In this document: piece after piece, positions 33,722 to 45,289 of the stretch
How positions within the stretch are numbered: the stretch's first letter is position 1
How the letters are laid out: each line of letters starts with the position of its first letter
Assembly (NCBI RefSeq): GCF_019320115.1
Contig: NC_089583.1
Location: forward strand, 81,175,928-81,239,927
Reading direction: 5' to 3'
Source of the DNA: Miscanthus floridulus
Taxonomy: Eukaryota > Streptophyta > Magnoliopsida > Poales > Poaceae
DNA: 64,000 bases
Position numbers and translations under genes: made by a program
The notes under the pieces: generated by a model
Databases searched by the model: none
What the model was told of the DNA's origin: nothing
The model's input: only the letters and a program-made list of their open reading frames with translations

Positions 33722-35640
33722 TGAAAGCTCTAGTTTGGTTTTGGTGAATTGATGAAACCCTAAGTGCTAACCTAGTTTATCAAGTGATCATGAGATAGGT
33801 AGCACATTCCAAGTGGTAAAGCAAATGAAGATCATGACATGATGATGGTGATGCCATGGTGATGATCAAGTGCTTGGACTTGAAAAGAAGAAAGAGAAAA
33901 AAACAAAAGGCTCAAGGCAAAGGTATAAATGGTAGGAGCCATTTTGTTTTGGTGATCTAGACACTTAGCGAGTGTGATCACATTTAGGTTCGATAGCCGT
34001 ACTATTAAGAGGGGTGAAACTCGTATCGAAATGCATTTATCAAAGTGCCACTAGATGCTCTAACTCATTGCATATGCATTTATGATCTAGTGGAGTGCTA
34101 ACACCCTTGAAAATATTTGTGAAAATATGCTAACATATGTGCACAAGGTGATACACTTGGTGGTTGGCACATTTGAGCAAGGCTTAGGAACTTCACCGGC
34201 GGAGTGTTCGCCCATAGAGTGTGGATAGTCCAACGGTGCCACCGACGCCCTAGACAGAAAAGATGGAGGTCACTGTAAGTGACCGGACGCTGGTCTCGGT
34301 TGGACCGGTGCGTCCGGTCAGTGGCAGTAGAGGACGCACAGCATCGGTCTCTGACCGAACATTGTGTCACTTAGTGATCGAACACTGACAGGGTGTGTCC
34401 AGTCCTGTTGACATGGCAGCGCATAGGGGAGTTGCCGTGTGACCGGACGCTGGGTGTGTCCGGTCGAGCACATGAAAAATCGTTTCTAGATGCTTACTAG
34501 AAATGACCGGACGCTGAGGTCCAGTGTCTGGTCACTTCGTAGTAGTGCGTCCGGTCACCTTTTGACCGTTGGGATCAGGCGCTCAGTATTTGAAGAATGG
34601 GGACACGTGGCACGCATCGCATGACCGAACGCTGAGGTCCAGCATCCAGTCGATTTGACCGGAGCGTCAGATCACCCTGTGTTGTGCCCAGTGAAGGGGT
34701 ACAACAGCTCTATTTCATGGGGGCTTCTATTTAAGCCCCATAGCCGGCTCAAGCTCACCCTCTTGGCTATTTGTATTGACAATAGCAACCTTATGAGCTT
34801 AGCCAAAGCCCTCCCACTCATCTCCATCATTGATTCATCATCTTTGTGAGATTAGGAGAGAATTCAAGTGTATTGTTTAGTGTTTGCATCTAGAGGCACT
34901 TGGTGTTCGTATTTCACTATAGGATTCGCTTGTTACTCTTGGTGGTTACCACCACCTAGACGGCTTGGAGCAGCGAGGATCATCGAGCGAAGGGTGGTGA
35001 TTGTCTCTGGCTTCGATCGTGGTGATTGTGAGGGGTTCTTGACATTTCCTCGGTGGAGAGCCAAAAGGTACTCTAGTGGATTGCTTATGGCTTGTGTGAT
35101 CCTCATCTTGTGTTGGTTGTGTGGCACCCTATTGAGGGTTTGGCATGTGATGCCAATTAGCGTGTAAACCTCCAAGCGAGTGAATCGCCACAACGAGGAG
35201 TAGCTTGCCGGCAAGCAAGTGAAACTCGGTAAAAAATCATTGTGTTCATCATTTGATTCCGAGGTGATTGGTCTTCATTGGTATTTATTTTTGTGATTGA
35301 TTGGCTCCTTCCTCAACACGTCGGTATAAACAAATTACTCACTCTCTTTACTTTACCACAAACTAGTTGCCAAGCTCTTTAGTGTAGCTAGTTGTGAGAG
35401 CTTGTTAGTTTAGTGAGTGTGGCTCTTTAGTTAGCCTTTGAGAGCACATTAACTTAGTGTAGTGTCATAGCTATTGTGTGAATAGAAACTATATAAACTA
35501 GAATTGTGGTAGGTGGCTTATATTTTTAGTAGGCTAGCGCAACACTTGCTTCGCCTCATAATTGTCTAACCAGATTATTAAGTGTTGTTGTAGAATTTTT
35601 TAATAGGCTATTCACCCCCTCTAGCCATTAGGACCTTTCA
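33722..35640 (+). mobile_element. Sirevirus LTR shared by remnant A and element B
   Basis: The 1919-bp LTR begins TGAAAGCTCTAG and ends GGACCTTTCA. It follows a polypurine tract on the left (making it the 3' LTR of A) and precedes a primer-binding site and gag on the right (making it the 5' LTR of B). A TATA-like CTATTTAAGC is at 34727-34736. Its middle part holds many GACCGGACGC and CGTCCGGTC motifs in both orientations. Confidence 0.85.
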
Positions 35641-35642
35641 AG

Positions 35643-35654
35643 TGGTATTAGAGC
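35643..35654 (+). other. Primer-binding site of Sirevirus element B
   Basis: TGGTATTAGAGC lies two bases after the LTR end and differs by one base from the complement of initiator tRNA-Met (TGGTATCAGAGC). Confidence 0.8.
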
Positions 35655-36236
35655 CGAGGTCACCGTGATTTGAGGCTTAACAACCTTTGGTGTAAAAATG
35701 GCTCAAATCAACAACACCAAGAAGCCACCCCAATTTGATGGCACAAATTATCCGTATTGGAAATCAAAGATGACCACACATATCAAGTCAATCAATAGAA
35801 AAGTATGGAAGGTGGTAGAAACCAAAATTAAGATTGAAGATCCAAAGAATCCCACCGTGGCCGAAGAAGTGCTTCTCCAAAACAATGACATTGCTCTAAG
35901 TGCCATTCATGATGCAATTGATGAGAGAACATTTGAGCAAATCAAGAATATTGAGATGGCTCATGAGGCTTGGAAGAAGTTGGAGGAATCATTTGAAGGC
36001 ACTCAAGCCATGAAGGGTGCAAAGGCATACATTCTCAAAAAGAAGTTTGTAAGCTTCAAGATAAAGGAGGATGAGAGTGTACCGGAGATGTTCCATAGGT
36101 TTCAAGTGCTTGTCAATGATCTCAAAGCACTTGGAGAAGAGGTAAAGGACAAGGACTTCTCCCATAAGTTCTTGAGATGTTTACCTTCAAGATTTGGCAC
36201 ATTGGTCACTATTCTAGTGAGAAGTGGTTTGGACAC

Positions 36237-37149
36237 TAATGAGAACGGGGATCCTGATCTTCTGTCAGGTAGAGGTAACTATCGTTGTGGCGGAGAATGA
36301 CACACCGATCCGACTTCAGATCAAAAGATTGAACCCTGCAATCTTAGCACCACAACTCCTCTGGTTATCAACTAAGACATGAATCTAGTTGCCCTCACTA
36401 AGAAGGCTAATCCCTGCCTACGCAATGAAGAACACAAGCAAGAATAAGAAAGAAAGCAACTAAATTGCAGATGAATGATTAATCTCACGAAGTTGGGGTC
36501 TCACAAACCAATGAACGGGGAAACTATTCTCGATAGATTAATCTAAGCAAAACCCAAACCCTAATGGAGGGGCGGCAGTAGTTTATGAAGACTCTAGGGT
36601 CATGCAAGACCTCTGGACGCACCCTTAATGGGCCCAAACACGATACATGGTTCAACGGACCAAAAGACGGTGTCACAACACCCTAGCAGATTCTGGACGC
36701 TAACTTGTGACCACGATTCCTATTGATTTCGAATAGATTTTGATGTGAAACCACTTGGATTGACTTCCTTATCAAATTAGCTTTCCATCCATATGTGGAT
36801 CATCAAAAACGGAGTCCGGATGCGTCTTGGGTGACCAGTTTAAGGCAGACTGGTCCTAGAGGCCGAGGCGGACTCGAAATTATGTTGGACCGGGCCTCTG
36901 GTTCCTGTTGGACGTCCTTGCTGGTCATCTTCGCCTTCACCACGTCCTCTAAGTCCTTCATGACCCTCTCCAATGTTCCTAAGCAAGATAACATCATTAG
37001 CTAGTAGTCTATTCTCAAAAGTATAAAAAGGATCGCTTAAGAACGAGCTCACATCTAAATTGAGTTGACGCATTTGAACCCGGGTCATTGGACCTTGCAT
37101 AACGGTTGGAGGATCAGCGGGTACATCCGAAGGAGTGATGTCCTCATCA
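36237..37149 (-). repeat. 3' LTR of the CRM-type element
   Basis: Plus-strand limits are TAATGAGAACGG and GATGTCCTCATCA. The polyprotein C-terminus extends into it from 37217 to about 36840. A purine tract, AAGAGGGGGAGGA on the minus strand, abuts it at 37150-37162 and lies inside the coding frame. Confidence 0.85.
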
Positions 37150-40100
37150 TCCTCCCCCTCTTGAAATGAAGTCGTCCTTGACTCAAGCTCATCTTGGTCT
37201 CCCAAATAAGGTGGCAACTCAAGTTTGTAGGCATTAATATTTATTTTCTCAATTATCTTATAAGCACCAGCTACTCTTGATATTAATTTAGACTTACGCA
37301 GCTCAGGAAATCAATCTTTTCTCAAATGTAACCAAACCAAATCACCCGATTCAAGTTTAATCTCTTTTCTACCTTTACTACCAAAAATTCTATACTTTTT
37401 ATTCATTCTTTCAATATTTGCTTTAGTTGTTTCGTGCAACTTACGAATAAAATCAGCACGCTCTCTAGCATCACTATGTATTCTCTTAGTGGTAGGTAAA
37501 GGCAAAAGATCAATAGAAGCATGGGGGTTAAAACCATACACTACCTGAAAAGGACTTATCTTGGTGGTGGAATGTTCTGCTCTGCTATATGCAAACTCCA
37601 CATGCGGCAAACACTCTTCCCACATATTCAAATTGCGCTTCAAAATTATTCTCAACATGGTGGACAATGTTTGATTCACAACCTCAGTTTGCCCATCAGT
37701 TTGGGGATGATATATTGTAAAAAACAGCAGCTTGGTCCCCAATTTATTCCACAACATGCGCAAAAATGACTCAAGAATTTTGCGTTGCGATCTGAAACAA
37801 TAGTAGAAGGCATACCATGCAAGCGAACGATTTTTAAAGAAAAGGTCAGCAATATGAATAGCATCATCGCTCTTATGACAAGGAATAAAATGTGACATCT
37901 TAGAAAAACAATCAACCACCATAAAAATGCTATCCCTCCCTCTCTTAGTCCTTGGCAAATCCAACACAAAATCCATAGATATATCAGCCCAATGAGTAGA
38001 AGGAACAGGAAAGAGGCATATACAAACCATGTGGGTTCAACCGTGACTTAGCTTTTTTGACATATGGCACACCGAGCCATGTACCGCTCTACATCTCGCC
38101 TCATCCTTGGCCAAAAGAAGTGTGTGGACAGCACCTCCTCTGTCTTCTTGGCACCAAAATGTCCCATCAATCCGCCTCCATGTGCCTTCTGCAACAACAA
38201 AAGATGAACGGATCCAACTAGAATGCATAAGCGGTTAGCTCTAAACAAAAACCCATCATTGATCATAAACTTATTCCATGTACGTCCCTCTCTACAATTA
38301 AGCAACACATCCTTAAAATCAGGATCAAGCGCATATTATTCTTTTATTGATTGAAGACCAAAAATCCAACAATCAAGTTGGGACAGCAATGTATATCTTC
38401 TAGACAAAGCATCAGCAATCACATTATCCTTCCCTTTCTTGTGTTTGATAATATAAGGAAAAGATTCAATAAATTCAACCCATTTATCATGCCTACGATT
38501 CAGATTATTTTGAAAGCAAAGATACTTAAGCGATTCATGATCAGAATGAATAATAAATTCTTTAGGCCACAAATAATGACGCCACATCTCTAAAGAATGA
38601 ACAAGTGTATACAATTCCTTACCATACGTAGAATAATTAAGAATAGGGCCATGTAATTTTTCACTAAAGTAAGCAATGGGTTTACCATCTTGCATCAAAA
38701 CACCTCCAATGCCAACTCCACTAGCATCACATTCTAGCTCAAAAGTCTTACCAAAGTTTGAAAGTTGCAGCAATGGTGCATGTGTAAGCTTGTCCTTCAA
38801 AGTGTCAAAGGACTCCTCATGTGCCTTTCCCCAATGAAACACCACTCCTTTCTTCGTCAACTCATACAATGGGGCAGCAATGGTGCTAAAATCTTTGACG
38901 AAGTAGCGGTAGAATCCTGCAAGACCAAGAAAACTCCTCACCTGTGTGACGGTTTAGGGAACCAACCAACTCTTTATGGCTTCAATTTTCATCTCGTCCA
39001 CCTCAATTCCCTGTGGAGTTACAATATAGCCAAGAAAAGAAACTCGATCCATGCAAAAGATGCACTTCTCAAGGTTACCAAATAAACGTGCATCACGTAA
39101 AGCATTAAAAACAGCACGTAAGTGATCCATATGTTCATCAAAAGACTTGCTGTAAATCAATACATCATCAAAGTAAACTACCACAAAATGACCAATAAAA
39201 GCTCTTAAAACCTCATTCATTAAGCTCATAAAAGTGCTAGGTGCATTTGTCAAACCAAAAGGCATAACTAATCACTCATACAACCCGAATTTGGTTTTAA
39301 ACATAGTTTTCCATTCATCTCCAAGTTTCATTCTAATCTGGTGGTAGCCACTTCGCAAGTAATCTTAGTGAAAATTATAGAACCACACAACTCATCAAGC
39401 ATGTCGTCTAGCCTAGGAATAGGATGACGATATCGAATCGTAATATTATTGATGGCTCTATAATCAATACACATATGCCAAGTTCCATCTTTCTTAGGAA
39501 CCAAAAGTACAGGAACAGCACAAGGACTAAGGCTTTCACGTAAATACCCATGGTCCAAAAGGTCTTGGACTTGCCACTAAATTTCCTTAGTCTCCTCGGG
39601 ATTGGTTCGATAGGCAGCACGGTTGGGCAAGGTTGCTCCTAGAATCAAATCAATTTGTTGCTCTATTCCTCTCATAGGTGGCAGCCCTGGGGGTATCTCA
39701 GCTAGAAAAATATCCTCATACTCCTATAAAAGGTTAGTGACAGCAGGAGGACACCAAGCTAACAATATCATCAAGCAAAAACATAGCTCGTTTGCATACC
39801 AAAGCATAGCAAATATCATCATCAGAAATTTAGCAAAGTCATATTTTGTTGCAAGCATAACACCACCCTTCAATTTAATTCCCTCAGCCTTAGAAATAGA
39901 TGTAGACTTATCCTTTTTAGGTGGGAAAATAGAATTAGCAACTTGCTGATTTTCAGATTGAACTTCATTCAAACTAGCAGTGTGTTCTCTATCAGATTGT
40001 ACAATTTGAGCAGGGGTCAAAGGTACCAAAGTAATTTTCTTTCCTTTATGAATAAAAGTGTATTTATTACTTCTACCATGGTGTGTAGCATCATTATCAT

Positions 40101-40552
40101 GTTCCTAAGGATGACCCTAATAAAAGTGAACAAGCTTGCATAGGTACCACATCACAATCAACAGAATCAGCATAAGAACCAATGGAAAATGAAACTCTAC
40201 AAGTTTGTGTTACCTTTGCTTTACCAGAATCATTTAGCCGTTGAATATGGTATGGACGTGGGTGTGGGCGTGTGGTCAAGCCAAGCTTCTTGACCAAATT
40301 AGAACTCACCAAATTGTTGCAGCTACCTCCATTAATAATGACACGTGCTCGATGGTTGCTGATGACGAAGAAAATCTGGAACAAGTTATGGCGTTGTAGC
40401 TTCTCAGGTTGCTGGACTTGTGAGCTAAGCACCCGCTGTACAATGATGCTCCTATAGGACCGCCGTGGCCTCATCACCAAGGACTTCACCGTCCTCCTCA
40501 TCTGTATCTCGGTCTTCTTCATCCTCAATATCAGAGGTGCTGATGTAACCAT
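36840..40552 (-). pseudogene. CRM-type pol, reading into the 3' LTR
   Basis: Protease is at 40097-40552. RT is at 38954-39620, with [13 protein letters not shown] and [17 protein letters not shown]. RNase H is at 38336-38941, with [20 protein letters not shown]. Integrase is at 37311-38308, with the zinc-finger CAICQ, MDFVLDLPRTKRGRD and HPQTDGQTEVVNQ. The C-terminal tail (37217 down to 36840) contains GPMTRVQMRQLNLDVSSFLS and crosses the LTR border. The usual catalytic Asp in the protease IxDGGS motif is Asn here (IINGGS). Several frameshifts and stops separate the domains, so the copy is inactive. Confidence 0.82.
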
Positions 40553-40559
40553 CTTCTAT

Positions 40560-41815
40560 AGCAATATATGCCCGCTGACTTGGACAGTCCTTCTACACAT
40601 GGCCAATTGCATGGCAACGGTGGCACTAAATGCCCAAAGTGCGTCCCATCGATGCAACGGATGAGGCACTCTTGGTAGGCACCTACAAAGAATTTTTACC
40701 TGAATCTGAAGGTCGTGTGGGAGGTGCCTTAGGTGTAGTGGAAACTCCAGAGGATGTTGGTCGCTTGCTCGCTGGTGGAGGCACCTAAAAAGTGGTTGGC
40801 TTGGTTAGCCCTAAAGATGGTGCCGAGCGTGGCATGTATATGGTGTTGACCTTGCTCTTGCTCTGTTGTTCACGCCCCTGTAATTCTTTTTCTACAAGCA
40901 TAGCAAACTGAAACAACTGGTTGACAGTGTTAAATTCTTTATAATAAAAAATGTCCTAAATCTCACGCCTCAAACCCGAATAAAAATGACAGATGGCATA
41001 TTGTTCCCCTCCACAACACTATAGTGCATCAATCCCTTTTGGAGCTCACTATAGTAATCATGTATAGATTTATCTCCTTGTTCTAATCGCATCAATTTCT
41101 TACGCAAATCTCTATGATAAGAAGGAGGAACAAAGCGATCATGCATAGCTACCTTAAGTTCTTCCCACATACCAGATAAAGCATCCTGTGCAGCTAGCCC
41201 ATTCCACCAAATAATGGCAAAATCCTTAAACTCACTAGTAGCTTATCGAACTCTATGATGCTCAAGCACAAGGTGGGCACTAAACTTTTGTTCTACTATC
41301 ATCTCCCAATCAAGATATCCCTTAGCATCATAATGACCCAAAAATGATGGTATTGTGAACTTAATCTTAGCATAAGGATCATCGGGTACACGGTGATTAT
41401 TACCTTAATGGTGGTGGTGGACACCACCCATACATGTCGTGTTGCGGCGAAGACATTGTCGTAATCTTGCTTGTCGGAAGGCTGCTCGATCTATGTTCCC
41501 AATGACATCATGCACTGTGTCTTCTGGCAAGAGACCATCGGTGTTGTTGCCGGAGATGTCATTGTTGTTGACCGCCACCAATGCTTCCAACTCAGTAACC
41601 TTGTCGGTTAGCGTGAAAATTTGTTTGTCCAATCTCTCCATGCTATTGCCAATGTTGAGTTCAATGAGTGCATTAGTGATGGCCTTCCTGATGACCTCAT
41701 TCATCCTTTTTTGGGCATCCTCTACAACAGCTTGTAGTTGCTCTTGGCTAACACACTCGTTGAAACCCTTAGGATTGTTATCTCCAGTCTGATCACCTCC
41801 TACCATTGTAAACAC
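40560..41815 (-). pseudogene. CRM-type gag
   Basis: The frame begins near MFTMVGGDQTGDNN at 41815, has a helical N-terminal part (LDKQIFTLTDKVTELEALV), then the gag core (MWEELKVAMHDRFVPPSYHR; MRLEQGDKSIHDYYSELQ). A CCHC knuckle near 40580-40625 has CHRCHAIGHV followed by a TAG stop and KDC. Stops also interrupt it elsewhere. It packages element RNA in intact relatives. Confidence 0.75.
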
Positions 41816-42955
41816 AAAAACAGAACAAACAGGTGAAAGTTATCCCTACCTACGTGGTTGCAGTGGTGTCACTTTTCATAGTAAGTGGAAGCGTCTTACT
41901 AAGCTCTTACAAAGTTTTACCAACACAAGCAGTGGGCGGTACAACCGGCGGCTGGTTCGTGATACCTGTGAGGCAGTGGTACCGAGATTGTAAAGCCCTT
42001 TTTTGTACTGATCTAAAGAATTTGTGAAGCTTGGAAGGCAAACAAAGAGTAATATGTATATCTGGTACACAAGTCAGTAATAGAAAGTAATGCTGAATTA
42101 TAGTCCAAAGTACTTATTCTCGTTGCTGGTCTAACATGCTCCAAGTATCAGGTGTGTAACAAACAAGCAAGTATGGTGGATAGCAAGGAGACAGGTGTGT
42201 GAAAACAAGTATGGTGGATGGAAACAACAACACAAATAAGGAACCAAACAGAACACGCTAACACGGCTCACTTTGGTCTTCTCTATGTGCTCCTCTAGAT
42301 ATTGTTCATCTTTTGCCCCTCTTTTTTTTCTATTTTTTGGGGCTATCGTTGTTTTTTGGAAATTTTTGACTTTTTTATTTTATTTTTTGATATTTTTTCT
42401 TCACTTAGGAGCACAAAAGAAGTAACCACAAAAATATGAGCTTAAACAAGTGAAAGACGTGGCCTGTGGAATTTTTAGAAAACTTACTCAAAATCGACAA
42501 AAACCTTATGACCACGAAAAGAGGATCTTGTGACCGCTTTTTGACTAATTTAAAATTTTCTAACCCCGGCAATGCGGGGATAGACGGATCTAAATTTTTT
42601 AATCGATTTTGATATATGGAACGTCGAAATCAGAGTTCGTATGCGAAAACAAGACCAGTTTTAAGAATTGGCTCCGAATTAGAGGACAAAACAGGAACAA
42701 TGTGCGCAAAATTGGTCATAACAGCAAAGATTTGATGGAAATGATGGGGGAAAACAAACTGGACTCTAACATGACCTAACCAGTAATAAGACCTTGACCA
42801 GGATACAACCTCAACACGATGGACTCTAAAACCGAAATACGCAAAGGCTATGGCGCGGAAGGTTCTAGGACAAGGAAAAAATATGGCACTGGACTATGGG
42901 ACAAAAGTGAAACACTCAAAACTAGGAGATAAATGTGAACCTAATGGTATACCTT
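41816..42955 (-). other. Leader of the CRM-type element
   Basis: About 1.1 kb between the primer-binding site and gag. It has no recognisable ORF, with a T-rich stretch at 42320-42420. Confidence 0.5.
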
Positions 42956-42970
42956 AGCTTTGATACCACT
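42956..42970 (-). other. Primer-binding site of the CRM-type element
   Basis: The minus strand reads AGTGGTATCAAAGCT immediately after the 5' LTR end, one base different from the initiator tRNA-Met complement in its core. Confidence 0.75.
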
Positions 42971-43883
42971 TAATAGGAATGGGGATCCCGATCTTCCATC
43001 AGGTAGAGTTAACTATCGTTGTGGCAGAGAATGACACACCGATCTAGCTTCAGATCGAAAGATCTAACCCTGCAATCTTAGCACCACAACTCCTCTGGTT
43101 ATCAACCAAGACACGGATCTAGTTGACCTCACCAAGAAGGTTAATCCCTGCCTATGCAACAAAGAACACAAGCAAGAACAAGAAAGAAAGCAACCAAATT
43201 GCAAATGAATGATTAATCTCACGAAGTTGGGGTCTCACAAACCGATGAACGGCGAAACTGTTCTTGACAGATTAATCTAAGCAAAACCCAAACCCTAATG
43301 GAGGGGTGGAGGCTATTTATGAAGACTCTAGGGTCATGCAAGACCCCTAGATGCGCCCCTAATGGACCCAAACATGATACATGGTCCAACAGACCAAAAG
43401 ACGGTGTCACAGCACCCTGGTAGATTTTGGATGCTAACTTGTGACCACGATTTCTATTGATTCCAAATAGCTTTTGATGTGAAACCACTTGTATTGGCTT
43501 TCTTATCAAATTAGCTTTCCATCCATATGTGGATCATCAAAAATGGAGTCCGGATGCGTCCTGGGTGATCAGTTTAAGACAGACTGGTCCTAGAGGCCGA
43601 GGCAGACTCAAAATCATGTTGGACCGGGCCTCTGGTTCCTGTTGGACGTCCTTGCTGGTCATCTTTGCCTCCACCATGTCCTCTAAGTCCTTCATGACCC
43701 TCTCCAATGTTCCTAAGAAAGATAACATCATTAGATAGTAGTCTATTCTCAAAAGTATAAAAATGATCGCTTAAGAATGAGCTGGCCTCTAAATTGAGTT
43801 GACGCATTCGAGCCCGAGTCATTGGACCTTGCATGATGGTTGGAGGATCAGCGGGTACATCCAAAGGAGTGATGTCCTCATCA
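42971..43883 (-). repeat. 5' LTR of the CRM-type element
   Basis: It has the same length (913 bp) as the partner LTR. It begins TAATAGGAATGG on the plus strand, so the terminal dinucleotide has mutated relative to the other copy. It ends TCCTCATCA just before the right TSD copy GACAC. Confidence 0.85.
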
Positions 43884-44427
43884 GACACCATGACACCTAA
43901 CCAAGTGTTGGAAGATATAATGACCGATGATACATATAGAGATGATGATGAGAAGGAAGAAAAGAAGGAGAAGAAAGATGAGAAGAAGAGTGTGGCATTT
44001 AAGGCCACATCATCCAAGGGCAAGGCTAAGCAAGAAACATCAAGTGAAGATGATGGCTCATGGGATGATGATGAAGATGAGAAGATGACTCTCTTCGTCA
44101 AGAAATTTGGTAAGTTCATGATGAAGAAAGGGTACCATGCTAGAAGAAAGAAATCTTCATCCAAGAACAAGGAAGAGTCAAGAAGGTGCTTCAAATATGG
44201 AAGCAAAGATCATCTTGTTGCTCAATGTCCATACAATAGCGACAATGATGATGACAACAAGAAGAACAAGAAGAAGGATAAGAAGGAAAAGAAGAAGAAG
44301 AAGGACAAGATGACCTTCAAGAAGAAGAAGGGTGGTTCATATGTGATCACTTGGGATAGTGATGCCTCCTCAAGTGATGATGATGATGGTGATGATGACA
44401 AGACCACCAAGAAGAAGGCACTTGCAA

Positions 44428-44527
44428 NNNNNNNNNNNNNNNNNNNNNNNNNNNNNNNNNNNNNNNNNNNNNNNNNNNNNNNNNNNNNNNNNNNNNNNNN
44501 NNNNNNNNNNNNNNNNNNNNNNNNNNN
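44428..44527. other. Assembly gap (100 N)
   Basis: One hundred N bases, a common placeholder for a gap of unknown size. It falls between Sirevirus gag on the left and CACTA sequence on the right. The missing DNA should hold the rest of gag, the protease and the left end of the CACTA element. Confidence 0.98.
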
Positions 44528-44865
44528 AATTGAAACCACATATTCATAGAGTTTTTTATTTGCACCTTAGTGCATTTGGCTGATGCTGATGATCACCTTG
44601 GTTTTGCACTGAACATGGAACGGGGAAGGGGAACTAAATGAGGCACACAGTTTCAGAGACTTATGTGTATTGCAGTGACTGTGTGAATGGTCGAGGGAAT
44701 TGTTCGCCTCGGCTTCCAAATCCTCGCTTCCTTTCTGTTGTGAATTCAGTGTATCTGTGGTTTATTCGGCACATTTATTCGAGCTATGATATTCCAGTCT
44801 TGAGCTTCTTTGTTCCTAAAAACGAATTGTAGCAGCAATGCATATCTGATGCAATATGTTTGTAG

Positions 44866-45020
44866 GATGGCTGAACAATTCCAAATGCAGTGTTGCTGTT
44901 TGGAACGGCCACCAAGTTGAGCTCTTAAAGAACACCCGTAATCAGAAAGGGATGAGGTCATATGTCATGTTCAAAGATGATACTCTCTCAGCAGGAGTTA
45001 CTGGAGGGGCAGCCAAATAA
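44866..45020 (+). pseudogene. Terminal exon of an unidentified gene inside the CACTA element
   Basis: An acceptor TTTGTAG is followed by 51 codons including the TAA stop, starting WLNNSKCSVAVWNGHQVELL and ending GVTGGAAK. Sequence after the stop looks like a 3'UTR (T-rich, about 260 bases, to roughly 45290). The strand is opposite to the transposase. I do not recognise the family. Preceding exons are not identified between the gap and 44865. Because this lies between Sirevirus gag and integrase, on the CACTA side of the gap, it is best explained as a host gene fragment captured by the CACTA element; a misjoined scaffold is the alternative. Confidence 0.5.
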
Positions 45021-45289
45021 AATGCACATGAGGAAAGAATGGACACTGATGACAGTGAAGGCTAAGGAGCCAACGCATGAGCCGAAGCAAATAGTGATTG
45101 ATTTTTCCTTGTTTTGTGGGCTTTGTAGGTGTCTTGATTGTTGTTATGGTTGCCTGTAAGTCGGCTTTTTATGAGACGATTTTTCAGAAATGCAAGATGG
45201 ACAAGCTTTGTAATTGTAGTCCTAGTATTTGTTCAGAAATGATGTAATGACAGAGTAATCCTATGAAATGAAGATCGTTTTCAGAAATC

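Larger units (their letters stand above)
36237..43883 (-). mobile_element. CRM-type Ty3/gypsy chromovirus nested in Sirevirus gag
   Basis: A 7647-bp element with two 913-bp LTRs, flanked by GACAC at 36232-36236 and 43884-43888. On the minus strand the LTR starts TGATGAGGACATC. Gag, protease, RT, RNase H and integrase follow in order, and the last ORF continues into the 3' LTR. Length, LTR size, LTR start and the reading-through C-terminus all match what I know of CRM (centromeric retrotransposon) elements. The first 240 bp of the LTRs differ at roughly one position in ten by eye, so the insertion is old. Confidence 0.82.
35698..44427 (+). pseudogene. Sirevirus B gag, split by the CRM element and cut by the gap
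   Basis: The gag frame runs 35698-36236, is interrupted by the CRM element, and resumes exactly in frame at 43889 (counting one TSD copy) up to the N run. The first part has the copia gag core (PPQFDGTNYPYWKSKM; LEESFEGTQAMKGAKAYIL). The second is acidic and lysine-rich. The CCHC knuckle near 44187-44230 reads CFKYGSKDHLVAQC, so the second zinc-binding Cys is replaced by Tyr. The start ATG at 35698 follows the primer-binding site by 44 bases. The C-terminus and protease are presumably in the gap. Confidence 0.85.

Noticed and set aside
43889..44427. Possible separate lysine-rich nuclear protein gene
   Set aside because: The frame is the exact continuation of Sirevirus gag once the CRM element and one TSD copy are removed.
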